NCBI GenBank assembly: GCA_903945605.1
Contig: CAJAWH010000044.1
Coordinates: 1-40,635, forward strand
Length of the DNA stretch: 40,635 nt
From: an uncultured Methylococcaceae bacterium
GTDB lineage: Bacteria; Pseudomonadota; Gammaproteobacteria; Methylococcales; Methylomonadaceae
Reading direction: 5' to 3'
The notes under the pieces were generated by a model that made no database searches, had not been told where the DNA came from, and worked only from the letters and a program-made list of their open reading frames with translations. The first letter of the stretch is position 1, and each line of letters starts with the position of its first letter. This document shows positions 17,833 through 25,922 of the stretch, piece by piece. The position numbers and the translations under genes are program-made.

Positions 17833-17897
17833 GCTACCCCCTACTTTCAGACGTATAAACTAGGGCAACCGCCCACACTGACACTGCACTTGCCGCC

Positions 17898-20800
17898 ATG
17901 AACCTTACTGACCTATTTATACGCCGACCTGTCTTATCGACCGTTATTAGCCTGATGTTGTTGGTGCTCGGGGTGCGTGCCTTAGCCAGCCTGCCGGTGT
18001 TGCAGTATCCGCGCACAGAAAACGCCGTCATTACCATCACCACGGCTTATTACGGTGCCGATCCGGATATTGTGGCGGGCTTTATCACCACGCCTTTGGA
18101 GAACATGATTGCCCAAGCCAACGGTATTGATTACATCACCTCCACTAGCCAAAATAGCCTCAGCACCATCACCGCTAACCTGCGCCTGAATTTTGACCCT
18201 AACAAGGCCCTGACCGAAATCAGTGCCAAAGTGAATGCGATATTGAACCAGTTGCCGCCAGAGTCACAACGCCCGGTACTGACGGTAAAAATTGGCGAGA
18301 GCATTGATGCCATGTACATCGGTTTTTCCAGTGATGTTTTGCCTGCCAACAATATCACCGATTATCTGATCCGTGCCGTGCAGCCCAGACTACAATCGGT
18401 GGAGGGCATCCAAACGGCAGAGTTGTTGGGCAGCAAATATTTCTCGCTACGCGCCTGGCTGGACCCCGACAAACTGGCGGGTTATGGGTTGACTGCCGCC
18501 GATGTCAGCACCGCCTTGGCCAAAAACGATTACATCGCCGGATTAGGGACAACCAAAGGCCAATCCGTGCAAGTCAATCTGTCTGCTTCAACCAGCCTGC
18601 ACAGTGTGGAAGAGTTTGCCAACCTTATTGTCAAGCAACAAGGCGGTGCGATTATTCGCCTGCAAGATGTGGCGAAAGTCACCTTGGGTGCGGATGATTA
18701 TGAAACCAGTGTGAGTTTTGATGGCAACAAGGCCGTCTATATTGGCTTGCAGATTGCTCCAGGGGCTAATTTGTTGGAGGTGATGGCGAGGGTGCGTGAT
18801 TTGATGCCCAGTATCCAGAGCCAGTTGCCGCAAGGCATCAGCGGCGAAATTGTTTACGATTCCACCAAATTTGTCGATAGCTCTATTCATGAAGTGGTGC
18901 ATACGCTACTGGAAGCCTTGGTGATTGTCACCTTGGTGGTGTTTGCCTTTTTAGGTTCGCCCCGTTCGGTGCTGATTCCGGTGGTTGCCATTCCTTTGTC
19001 GTTGGTTGGCACATTCACCATGATGCTGATGTTTGGCTTTTCCATCAATTTGCTGACCCTGCTGGCCTTAGTACTGTCCATCGGCTTGGTTGTCGATGAC
19101 GCGATTATTGTGGTCGAGAATATCAACCGCCACCTTGAAGACGGCATGAAGCCCATTCCGGCCGCCCTGTTGGCAGCCCGCGAGCTGACCGGCCCGATTA
19201 TTGCCATGACTATTGTGTTGATTGCCGTGTATGTGCCGGTAGGCTTTCAGGGGGGGTTGACGGGGGCCTTGTTTTCAGAATTCGCCTTTACCGTCGTGGG
19301 TGCGGTGACCATATCGGCAATCGTCGCATTAACCTTGTCGCCCATGATGTGTTCACGCTTGCTTAAGGCCCATGAGCCAGACCGCAGCGGCTGGGAAGAG
19401 CGTATGGTTGATTTTATTGACCGCCGCGTATTTGCCCTGCAACGTGGCTACCATAAAACCTTGCACCACTCGCTTAACTATTTGCCCGTCACTGCCGTGT
19501 TTGCAGCGATCATTTTGGGCAGCATTTATTTTCTGTATAACGCCTGCAACAGCGAACTCGCCCCCCAAGAAGACCAAGGTGTCATTATCACCATGGCCAC
19601 TGCCGCCCCTGATGCAACCTTAGAGCAACGGCTGGTTTATGCCAATGAGGTTTTCCAGAAATTCATCAAAAACCCAGAAAATGACCATGTTTTCCAATTG
19701 AACATGCCTGGGCAGTCAATTGGTGGCACGGTGTTGACACCGTGGAGCGAGCGCAAACGCACCGCCAGCCAACTGATGCCGCTGCTTCAAGCGGACTTGA
19801 ACCAGATTGCCGGTTTCCGTGTGGCGGCCTTTCAGCCGCCGCCGCTACCGGGCAGTAGTGGCTTGCCGGTGCAATTTGTCATTGGTTCCACTGATTCTTA
19901 CGCCGATATGTACGGTATGACCCAGCAATTTATCCAAGCCGCGCAAAAAACCGGCATGTTCATGTTTCTGGACAGCGACCTAAAATATGACCAACCGCAA
20001 GCACATGTGGACATTGACCGCGACAAGGCGGCGTTGTTGGGTTTGACAATGCAAGATGTGGGTGCTTCGTTGGCCTCAATGCTGGGCGGCGGCTATGTCA
20101 ATTATTTCAGCATGGACGGGCGTTCTTATAAGGTCATTCCGCAAATACAGCAACGTTCACGGCTTAACCCTGACCAGTTGGCTAACTATTATATCCATAC
20201 GGCGGACGGCACCAGTGTGCCGCTGTCCACCATTGCCAGTGTCAGTATGCACACGGTACCGCGCTCGTTGAACCATTTCCAAGAAACTAACGCAGCCATC
20301 ATTTCCGGGGTGATGTTCCCTGGCGTCACCTTGGGGGATGCCTTGGACACGCTGCAAACCGTTGGCAAACAAGTGTTGCCGCCCAGTTATTCCATTGATT
20401 ACGGCGGGCAGTCCCGGCAGTTGGTGCAAGAGTCCAGCGGCTTTGTGCTTACTTTTTTGCTGGCCTTGATCATCATTTTCTTGGCCTTGGCGGCGCAATT
20501 TGAAAGCTTCCGCGACCCGCTCATCATTTTGGTGTCGGTGCCCATGTCGATTGCCGGGGCCTTGGCCTTCATTGCTTTAGGTATTGGCAGCGCCACCCTG
20601 AACATTTACACCGAAGTGGGCTTGGTCACCCTGATGGGGTTAATCAGCAAGCACGGCATTTTGATTGTTGAATTTGCCAACAATAAGCAAAAAGAGGGCT
20701 TAAGCAAACGCGCCGCCATTGAAGCGGCAGCTGAAATACGCTTGCGGCCTATTTTAATGACTACTGCCGCTATGGTGTTGGGCGTGTTGCCGTTGATTAT

Positions 20801-20990
20801 GGCCAGCGGTGCGGGTGCGGTGTCGCGTTTTAACATGGGGCTGGTGATAGCCACAGGCATTGCTATTGGCACCCTGTTCACTTTGTTTGTCGTACCGGCG
20901 GTGTATTTGCTGTTGGGCGAGAACCATGCCAAGCAGCATGAACCTGGGCAGCTGGCCGCTATTGATGCCGAATCCGTTACGCATCCATAG
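17898..20990 (+). CDS. RND-superfamily (HAE1-type) efflux permease
   Basis: 1030 residues, the normal length of an inner-membrane RND pump protomer. It begins MNLTDLFIRRPVLSTVISL, with the first membrane helix in place. The proton-relay aspartates are present in helix 4 (SIGLVVDDAIIVVENINRHL) and the partner lysine region is GLISKHGILIVEFAN in the C-terminal half; the periplasmic porter domains are full-length. It should act with a periplasmic adaptor and an outer membrane channel to export hydrophobic compounds. Neither partner is adjacent: trkH lies upstream and htpX downstream. The closest subgroup (MexK/TriC-like or other) cannot be settled by eye. Confidence 0.92.
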   Translation: MNLTDLFIRRPVLSTVISLMLLVLGVRALASLPVLQYPRTENAVITITTAYYGADPDIVAGFITTPLENMIAQANGIDYITSTSQNSLSTITANLRLNFDPNKALTEISAKVNAILNQLPPESQRPVLTVKIGESIDAMYIGFSSDVLPANNITDYLIRAVQPRLQSVEGIQTAELLGSKYFSLRAWLDPDKLAGYGLTAADVSTALAKNDYIAGLGTTKGQSVQVNLSASTSLHSVEEFANLIVKQQGGAIIRLQDVAKVTLGADDYETSVSFDGNKAVYIGLQIAPGANLLEVMARVRDLMPSIQSQLPQGISGEIVYDSTKFVDSSIHEVVHTLLEALVIVTLVVFAFLGSPRSVLIPVVAIPLSLVGTFTMMLMFGFSINLLTLLALVLSIGLVVDDAIIVVENINRHLEDGMKPIPAALLAARELTGPIIAMTIVLIAVYVPVGFQGGLTGALFSEFAFTVVGAVTISAIVALTLSPMMCSRLLKAHEPDRSGWEERMVDFIDRRVFALQRGYHKTLHHSLNYLPVTAVFAAIILGSIYFLYNACNSELAPQEDQGVIITMATAAPDATLEQRLVYANEVFQKFIKNPENDHVFQLNMPGQSIGGTVLTPWSERKRTASQLMPLLQADLNQIAGFRVAAFQPPPLPGSSGLPVQFVIGSTDSYADMYGMTQQFIQAAQKTGMFMFLDSDLKYDQPQAHVDIDRDKAALLGLTMQDVGASLASMLGGGYVNYFSMDGRSYKVIPQIQQRSRLNPDQLANYYIHTADGTSVPLSTIASVSMHTVPRSLNHFQETNAAIISGVMFPGVTLGDALDTLQTVGKQVLPPSYSIDYGGQSRQLVQESSGFVLTFLLALIIIFLALAAQFESFRDPLIILVSVPMSIAGALAFIALGIGSATLNIYTEVGLVTLMGLISKHGILIVEFANNKQKEGLSKRAAIEAAAEIRLRPILMTTAAMVLGVLPLIMASGAGAVSRFNMGLVIATGIAIGTLFTLFVVPAVYLLLGENHAKQHEPGQLAAIDAESVTHP

Positions 20991-21114
20991 ATTCTTGTAT
21001 TTATTTTCAGACGCAGCAAACTTTTACCGGACAACACACTCATAAACAATGGATTGACTTTAACAATTAAGTCCCCATATAAGAGCTACCTTAACCAGAC
21101 ACAGGACACTCCCC

Positions 21115-21990
21115 ATGATGCGTATACTCCTTTTTTTGGCAACCAATGCCGCTGTATTGGTTGTCGTGACCGTCATTTTCAATTTGCTGGGCATTAAAAG
21201 CACCCTGGACGCGCAAGGCATAAACCTTGACCTGAACAGCCTGCTGTTGGTGTCCGCGATTATCGGCATGACCGGCTCTTTCATCTCATTGGCAATGTCC
21301 AAATGGACGGCTAAACGCGCCATGGGCGTACAAGTTATCGGTCAAGCCCAAAGCCGTGATGAACAATGGTTGCTGGATGTGGTCAGCCGCCAAGCCCGCC
21401 AAGCTGGCATTGGCATGCCGGAAGTGGGCATTTTTGCCGCCCCCGAACCCAATGCCTTTGCCACCGGCATGGACAAAAACCATGCTTTAGTAGCCGTCAG
21501 CACTGGCTTGTTGCACACTATGAACACCGATGAAGTGGAAGCGGTGATTGGCCATGAAATCACCCACGTTGCCAACGGTGACATGGTCACCATGGCCCTG
21601 ATGCAAGGCGTGGTGAACACCTTTGTCTACTTTTTCGCCAGCGTGATTGGCTATGTGGTGGACCGGGCCGTGTTCAAGACAGAACGTGGCTATGGCCCAG
21701 GCTACTACATCACGCAAATGGTGGCGCAAGTCGCCTTGGGTGTGTTGGCCTCCATGCTGGTCATGTGGTACTCGCGCCGCCGCGAATTCCGGGCCGATGC
21801 CGGTGGGGCAAAACTGGCGGGCAGCGACAAAATGATTGCCGCCCTACGTTCCTTGCAACGCGCCCATGAAGGCCAAGCCCTGCCGGGTCAATTGGCGGCT
21901 TTCGGCATTAATGGTGGCGGGGCCATGAAGCTGTTCATGAGCCATCCGCCCCTTGAAGAACGCATTGCCGCATTGCAAAACGCCCGTTAA
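21115..21990 (+). CDS. htpX: Membrane heat-shock protease HtpX (M48)
   Basis: 291 residues. Two N-terminal membrane helices, zinc motif H147-E-x-x-H151 in GHEITHVANGD, two further helices (about 158-215) and the third-ligand region in REFRADAGGAKLAGSDKM; all are typical. The MMRILLF start matches E. coli HtpX. It degrades damaged inner-membrane proteins and is usually stress-controlled. A strong terminator follows directly. Part of its 3' end recurs in decayed form about 740 bases downstream. Confidence 0.96.
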   Translation: MMRILLFLATNAAVLVVVTVIFNLLGIKSTLDAQGINLDLNSLLLVSAIIGMTGSFISLAMSKWTAKRAMGVQVIGQAQSRDEQWLLDVVSRQARQAGIGMPEVGIFAAPEPNAFATGMDKNHALVAVSTGLLHTMNTDEVEAVIGHEITHVANGDMVTMALMQGVVNTFVYFFASVIGYVVDRAVFKTERGYGPGYYITQMVAQVALGVLASMLVMWYSRRREFRADAGGAKLAGSDKMIAALRSLQRAHEGQALPGQLAAFGINGGGAMKLFMSHPPLEERIAALQNAR

Positions 21991-22001
21991 AAGCTATGGC
22001 G

Positions 22002-22027
22002 AGCCGGACAGCTGATGTCCGGCTTTT
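22002..22027 (+). terminator. htpX terminator
   Basis: AGCCGGACA pairs perfectly with TGTCCGGCT around a GCTGA loop, followed by a T-run. A mutated copy of this same hairpin occurs at 22754-22779. Confidence 0.85.
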
Positions 22028-22309
22028 GCAGGTGGTTTACTACGGAGTCGCCTATAGTGCATGGGTTGTGTGTACCCAATGGCATAAAAGAAACGCGACC
22101 AAACATCAAGCTTGATATATTTCCATTAATAGTTAAAACGGACGAATCATAAATATTATGACTTTGTTGGGGTTCGTTTTTTGTCAATAGTTGCCGTTTT
22201 TTTTGCAGCATTTTTTGGCCATTGGGCCTGCTTGGCTGAATGGCACTTGAGTCCCCGCACGCATTTTGCTAAGGTGCAACCCTCACCAACAAACGCATAG
22301 GGTTTCATT

Positions 22310-22588
22310 ATGATTGGCACGCTCACCGCTTTCTTGATCACTTATTGGTATTACAAAAGCGCCCAAGCAATGGGCAAAAATCCGCTATCTTCAGCCGGAT
22401 TGGGGTTTTTGGCTTATTTAATCCCGTGTGTGCTGTGGACTGTTACAGTGACCCCGGGCTTGCGTGATGCGGTTGACCATAACCCCAGCACGCTGTCCGG
22501 CTTGTTGGTCAATTATGCTTATATTGTGGTGGGGGCGGCTTGTGCCATTGGCATCAAATTAAAGCACTTCAAAGCGCCCAAGCTGTAA
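22310..22588 (+). CDS. Small membrane protein of unknown function (92 aa)
   Basis: 92 residues, starting MIGTLTAFLITYWYYKSAQA. Three hydrophobic stretches are visible (about 1-15, 28-48, 65-83), with a charged C-terminus (KLKHFKAPKL). AGGG lies about 8 bases before the ATG. I do not recognise the family. It sits between htpX and the decayed htpX 3' copy, so it may have arrived with, or survived, the rearrangement that made the copy. The 282 bases before it hold no other gene that I can see. Confidence 0.55.
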   Translation: MIGTLTAFLITYWYYKSAQAMGKNPLSSAGLGFLAYLIPCVLWTVTVTPGLRDAVDHNPSTLSGLLVNYAYIVVGAACAIGIKLKHFKAPKL

Positions 22589-22646
22589 AGCCTCTGTTGT
22601 ATCAGCGGGTAGGCAAGGGTGAAGCCAGTCTATATATCCGCGCTGC

Positions 22647-22742
22647 TACGAATTCCATGCTGATGCCGGTGGAACCATGAAGCTGTTCATGAGCCCCCCG
22701 CCCTTTGAAAAACGTATTGCCGCACTGCAAAACATCCGCTAA
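22647..22742 (+). pseudogene. Decayed internal-deletion copy of the htpX 3' end
   Basis: In one frame the sequence reads YEFHADAGGTMKLFMS, then PPPFEKRIAALQNIR and a stop. This aligns with two separate parts of HtpX: REFRADAGG, and AMKLFMSHPPLEERIAALQNAR at the true C-terminus, with about 35 residues missing between. There is no start codon or catalytic region, so it is a remnant. The homology continues into the terminator (22754-22779), showing that a DNA segment, not just a protein motif, was duplicated. Confidence 0.8.
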
Positions 22743-22753
22743 CAGGTATGGCA

Positions 22754-22779
22754 AGTCGGGCAGTGGCTGTCCGGCTTTA
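22754..22779 (+). terminator. Diverged copy of the htpX terminator
   Basis: AGTCGGGCA and TGTCCGGCT still pair (two G-U pairs) around a 5-base loop, followed by a short T-run. Same layout as the hairpin at 22002-22027 and the same distance from the stop codon. Confidence 0.6.
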
Positions 22780-23036
22780 CCACCGCTTGGCAAAGGCATG
22801 TTGTGCTTTTTGCCGTTCATGGGGGTGTCGAGGCGGAACCCGCCAAAAAAACATAAGGGTTTTAAAGCGGGAATTGCTGGCCTTTAAAATATGCGGGTGA
22901 CAGCGTACGGTAAAAAAATTACAATAGCAGGATTAGAGGATGGATGTTGGTTTTGAAGTGTGCCGGATGGGCAACTTGCAGGGACATCAGATTGCTAATT
23001 TTGTAACAGTACATTTTTATTTTTAGGAGTTTGGAA
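22780..23036 (+). promoter_or_regulatory. Intergenic region and leader of the cold-shock gene
   Basis: No gene is supported here. The stretch upstream of the cold-shock gene could give a long leader like those of cspA genes; it ends in an AT-rich run and AGGAG (23025-23029). A TTTAAAAT stretch near 22882 could be a -10 box, but no convincing -35 partner is seen. Confidence 0.3.
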
Positions 23037-23240
23037 ATGGCAACAGGCACGGTAAAGTGGTTCAACAATACCAAAGGTTTCGGTTTCATCGCCCCATCTG
23101 AAGGCGGCGAAGATGTTTTTGTCCACCATTCGGTGATTCAGGGCGAAGGCTTTAAGACACTGACAGAAGGCCAAACGGTCACTTTTGATATTGAGTCCGG
23201 CCCCAAAGGTTTGACAGCCGCCAATGTCAGCAGCAAATAA
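23037..23240 (+). CDS. CspA-family cold-shock protein
   Basis: 67 residues, a single cold-shock OB-fold. The RNA-binding motifs RNP1 (KGFGFI) and RNP2 (VFVHHS) are intact in the order [15 protein letters not shown], then DVFVHHSVI. It acts as a nucleic-acid chaperone that melts RNA structure. I start at ATG 23037, 8 bases after AGGAG; the frame extends two codons further to a TTG. It has its own terminator and faces the TM2 gene. Confidence 0.95.
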   Translation: MATGTVKWFNNTKGFGFIAPSEGGEDVFVHHSVIQGEGFKTLTEGQTVTFDIESGPKGLTAANVSSK

Positions 23241-23262
23241 CGCTTAACATCAGCCAGATTCC

Positions 23263-23300
23263 AAAAAAGGCTCTTGTACGCAGGTACTTGAGCCTTTTTT
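23263..23300. terminator. Bidirectional terminator between cspA and the TM2 gene
   Basis: AAAAAAGGCTC pairs perfectly with GAGCCTTTTTT. The stem is flanked by A and T runs, so it can end transcription from both strands. The 16-base loop contains a second small GTAC/GTAC pairing. Confidence 0.88.
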
Positions 23301-23325
23301 GTTGCGGTCGGTTTAGCCTGCCCTG

Positions 23326-23733
23326 CTATTTCAATGGCCGGCCTTTGGCATCTTTGTCAATATGTCCGGCTAATAGCAGGATACACTCCACAAACCCCCA
23401 AAGCACCCCATATCCGGCTGTCAACAAGGTAAACGCCAATTGGTAAAAGGCCAGCTTGTAATGGCCCAAATAAACCCGGTGGATACCGGCAAAGCCAAAC
23501 ACCAAGGCCAGTGCTGCGGCTAAATACCTGGATTTGACGGCTTGGGGTTTTGCCAGACCCACCAAGTTGATTTTTTTCGCGCCGCCCTCTTCCACTTCAA
23601 ATGCCACCTCATCACCTGGCTCGGGCGGCACATCAGCTAGCCAATCTTGCAGATCAAAGGTATAACGTTGGTCTTCGCTGGTTATTTCTCCCGTTTGCGT
23701 GCTTGCATCAAACTGGTCAACTTTTCCTATCAT
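23326..23733 (-). CDS. TM2-domain membrane protein with cold-shock-like N-terminal region
   Basis: About 135 residues. An N-terminal OB-like part (MIGKVDQFDASTQTGEITSE, YTFDLQDWL, PGDEVAFEVEEGGAKKINLV) resembles the cold-shock-like domain often fused to small membrane proteins. The C-terminal TM2 domain has two helices with LVFGFAGIHRVYLGHYKLAF and YGVLWGFVECILLLAG. AGGGC lies about 8 bases before ATG 23733; the frame runs back to 23793. Its function is unknown. It converges with cspA and is last in the minus-strand group from tlpA. Confidence 0.8.
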   Translation of the reverse strand: MIGKVDQFDASTQTGEITSEDQRYTFDLQDWLADVPPEPGDEVAFEVEEGGAKKINLVGLAKPQAVKSRYLAAALALVFGFAGIHRVYLGHYKLAFYQLAFTLLTAGYGVLWGFVECILLLAGHIDKDAKGRPLK

Positions 23734-23828
23734 TTTTATTGCCCTAAAATATCTGCTAAAAACAGGAATGCTTACCAAGGTTGTACCTGGCAAACCAGCA
23801 TCCCCGCCCTAACTGCTTTGAAAATTTA

Positions 23829-24275
23829 TTAGTGTGCGTCAGGCAAATGCACTGCCAGCACATCGCAAGGTGCTTTATGCACAATGCCATCAGTGGTTGA
23901 ACCGAGCATTAATGCCAAACCATGCCGTCCATGAGAGCCGACTACTATCAAGTCCACATTGTTGTCAGTGGCAACCCGGACAATTTCGTACTTGGGGTTG
24001 CCTATCTCCAGCCATTGCCGCTCCTTAGGCACATCCAAGTTTGCGGCTAACCGCTCCAAGCTTTGTTTTGCCGTGTCTTCCAATGCGTTCATCAAATCGA
24101 AGTTGACCGGTATTTCACCGCCGAGACCGGCATCGTTAATGGGCATGGGTTCCATTACATGGATAATGCTTAGTTTTGCCTGAAATTTTTCTGCTATGGC
24201 TCTCGCCCGTTCGGCAATCAAATTGTCTTGCGCGAAAAAATCGACGGAAAGCAAAATGTGTTGGTAGTGGTTCAT
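23829..24275 (-). CDS. Universal stress protein (UspA family)
   Basis: 148 residues with the Usp fold: HILLSVDFFAQDN at the start and the ATP-binding loop G-x2-G-x9-G-S/T in VGSHGRHGLALMLGSTTD near residues 113-127, followed by PCDVLAVH. It is likely a cytoplasmic ATP-binding stress protein. It begins 8 bases after the upstream membrane protein gene, so they are probably co-transcribed. Confidence 0.93.
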   Translation of the reverse strand: MNHYQHILLSVDFFAQDNLIAERARAIAEKFQAKLSIIHVMEPMPINDAGLGGEIPVNFDLMNALEDTAKQSLERLAANLDVPKERQWLEIGNPKYEIVRVATDNNVDLIVVGSHGRHGLALMLGSTTDGIVHKAPCDVLAVHLPDAH

Positions 24276-24283
24276 GGTTGCTC

Positions 24284-24796
24284 CTAGGTGGTTTTAGGGA
24301 TTTCAGGGAACAGCAAAGCCATAACTTGATAGCTTGCCATTAAATATAATAATGCTACGCCCAAACCGAAGCTTAGGCTCTGATCCAGTGCATGGCGGAT
24401 AATATGCCCAATCACCGCCCAATGCCAGCCAATTAAGCCGATCAACAGCACAACAACGGTCAAGCCGCCCTGATTAATCGACAGGGTGGCTATGGCGGGC
24501 AACGAGAAAAAGCCGATCATGGCATCAATCCCCAGTATTGTGCCCAAAGTTTGGTTGAGCCGCGGGCGTTTCCGGCTCAGATAAAGGCAAAGCCAACAGA
24601 AAACACAGGCCAGCAATAAGCTAACAAGCGACTGCAGTGCGGCACTAAGCCAACTTGAGTCCACCCTGCCGATTAAAAGTCCGGTCAAAAAATTGACTGC
24701 CAGCAACAGTTTTAACAGGAATGGCGAATAGGGTAAATCTTGCGGCCCTTTTTGCAACAGGCAGATGGCAAACAACAACCTAATGACTTCAAACAT
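24284..24796 (-). CDS. Membrane protein of unknown function (170 aa)
   Basis: 170 residues, mostly hydrophobic with about five membrane helices (for example LLKLLLAVNFLTGLLIG, SLVSLLLACVFCWLCLYL, VVVLLIGLIGWHWAVIG). I do not recognise a family; it is loosely Yip1-like in composition. It lies between hemJ (47 bases) and the universal stress gene (8 bases), suggesting a tlpA-hemJ-orf170-usp transcript. Confidence 0.65.
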   Translation of the reverse strand: MFEVIRLLFAICLLQKGPQDLPYSPFLLKLLLAVNFLTGLLIGRVDSSWLSAALQSLVSLLLACVFCWLCLYLSRKRPRLNQTLGTILGIDAMIGFFSLPAIATLSINQGGLTVVVLLIGLIGWHWAVIGHIIRHALDQSLSFGLGVALLYLMASYQVMALLFPEIPKTT

Positions 24797-24843
24797 CGCT
24801 TGTTTTCCTTTTCTAAAACGATCTTGTGCTGCTGCTGCGCCAC

Positions 24844-25269
24844 CTAAAAAGGTTTGACGACAGCCAATAGTATAATAGCCACCAAAAATAACACCGGCAC
24901 CTCGTTCATCCAGCGGTAATAGATATGGGAATGCTGGTTGCGGTCTTGCTTAAAATCAGACAACCAAATGCCGCAAAGCACGTGATAAGCGACCAGCAAC
25001 ACCAGCAATGCCAATTTAAGGTGCAACCAACCGCTAGTGCCGTAAATGGCCCAGGCATAATCATGCAACATCCAGATGCCAAATAGAAAAGTGGCCACCA
25101 TGCCCGGTGTCATGATGCCAAAATATAATTTGCGCTCCATCACCTTAAAGCGTTCCCTGCTGGTTTGGTCTTCACTCATGGCATGGTAAACAAACAAACG
25201 CGGCAAGTAAAACAGCCCCGCAAACCAAGTGACCATAAAAATCAGATGTAGCGCTTTTAACCAGAGCAT
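24844..25269 (-). CDS. hemJ: HemJ, protoporphyrinogen IX oxidase (UPF0093/CopD-like)
   Basis: 141 residues with four membrane helices. LWLKALHLIFMVTWFAGLFY carries the conserved histidine, LPRLFVYH follows, and later MERKLYFGIMTPGMV has the conserved arginine and lysine of the HemJ family. HemJ oxidises protoporphyrinogen IX to protoporphyrin IX in haem synthesis in bacteria lacking HemG/HemY. It starts 3 bases after the TlpA-like gene ends, so translation is probably coupled. Confidence 0.85.
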   Translation of the reverse strand: MLWLKALHLIFMVTWFAGLFYLPRLFVYHAMSEDQTSRERFKVMERKLYFGIMTPGMVATFLFGIWMLHDYAWAIYGTSGWLHLKLALLVLLVAYHVLCGIWLSDFKQDRNQHSHIYYRWMNEVPVLFLVAIILLAVVKPF

Positions 25270-25272
25270 GGC

Positions 25273-25782
25273 TTATTCCTTCAAAAACTGTTCAATGGCG
25301 GCCCGCATGTCATCCTTATCAAACAGGCCGGTTATTTTTTTCTCAATCATCCCCTTAGGGTTTATCAAAAAAGTGCTGGGTGTCAACTCGACATCACCAA
25401 ACGCTTTGGCATGTGCCGAGTTTAAATCCAGTGCCACCGGATAAGGCAATTGCATGGCTCTAGACACCGCCACCACCTCGCTAGGCGGGTCGTAAGCCAT
25501 TGCCACGGCGATAATTTCCAGCCCTTGGTGGTGATAGCGCTGGTACAAGGAGCGCAACTCAGGGATTTCTTTAAGGCAACTTGGGCAGTCGCTTGCCCAA
25601 AACACCACCAACACCGGCTTGCCGCGCAACTGTTCAAGCCTGATAGGCTGTCCTGTCAGTGTCATAAAGCCCACATCTGGTGCGGCTTGGTGGGGTTGTG
25701 CAAACCACCCTGCCCAGGCAATGCTCAGGCATACAGTAACGGCAGCCAATGGCGACAGGATTTTTTTAAACGGCATAGGCAT
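25273..25782 (-). CDS. TlpA/ResA-like periplasmic thioredoxin
   Basis: 169 residues. An N-terminal signal or anchor (LAAVTVCLSIAWAGWFA) precedes a thioredoxin fold with the redox motif W-A-S-D-C-P-S-C in VFWASDCPSCLKEIPEL. The cis-proline segment is VELTPSTFLINPKG. It is probably a periplasmic disulfide reductase, perhaps in cytochrome maturation; coupling to hemJ hints at haem-protein biogenesis (inference). Confidence 0.88.
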   Translation of the reverse strand: MPMPFKKILSPLAAVTVCLSIAWAGWFAQPHQAAPDVGFMTLTGQPIRLEQLRGKPVLVVFWASDCPSCLKEIPELRSLYQRYHHQGLEIIAVAMAYDPPSEVVAVSRAMQLPYPVALDLNSAHAKAFGDVELTPSTFLINPKGMIEKKITGLFDKDDMRAAIEQFLKE

Positions 25783-25922
25783 ATCGTTCTATAGGGCGAC
25801 GCTTCAAATATGGGAGGTCAGTGCCCAGCGTTTGCCTTCCCTTAAAGCCAATATCAGGATTATAACAAAGCTGTTAAAATATATTCTTTTAGCTTGCACG
25901 CCACTGGCCCACTTAAAATCAC

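Noticed and set aside
22240-22262. TGGCACTTG stretch as a sigma-54 promoter for the 92-residue gene
   Set aside because: The spacing to the next GC is 13 rather than 10 bases.
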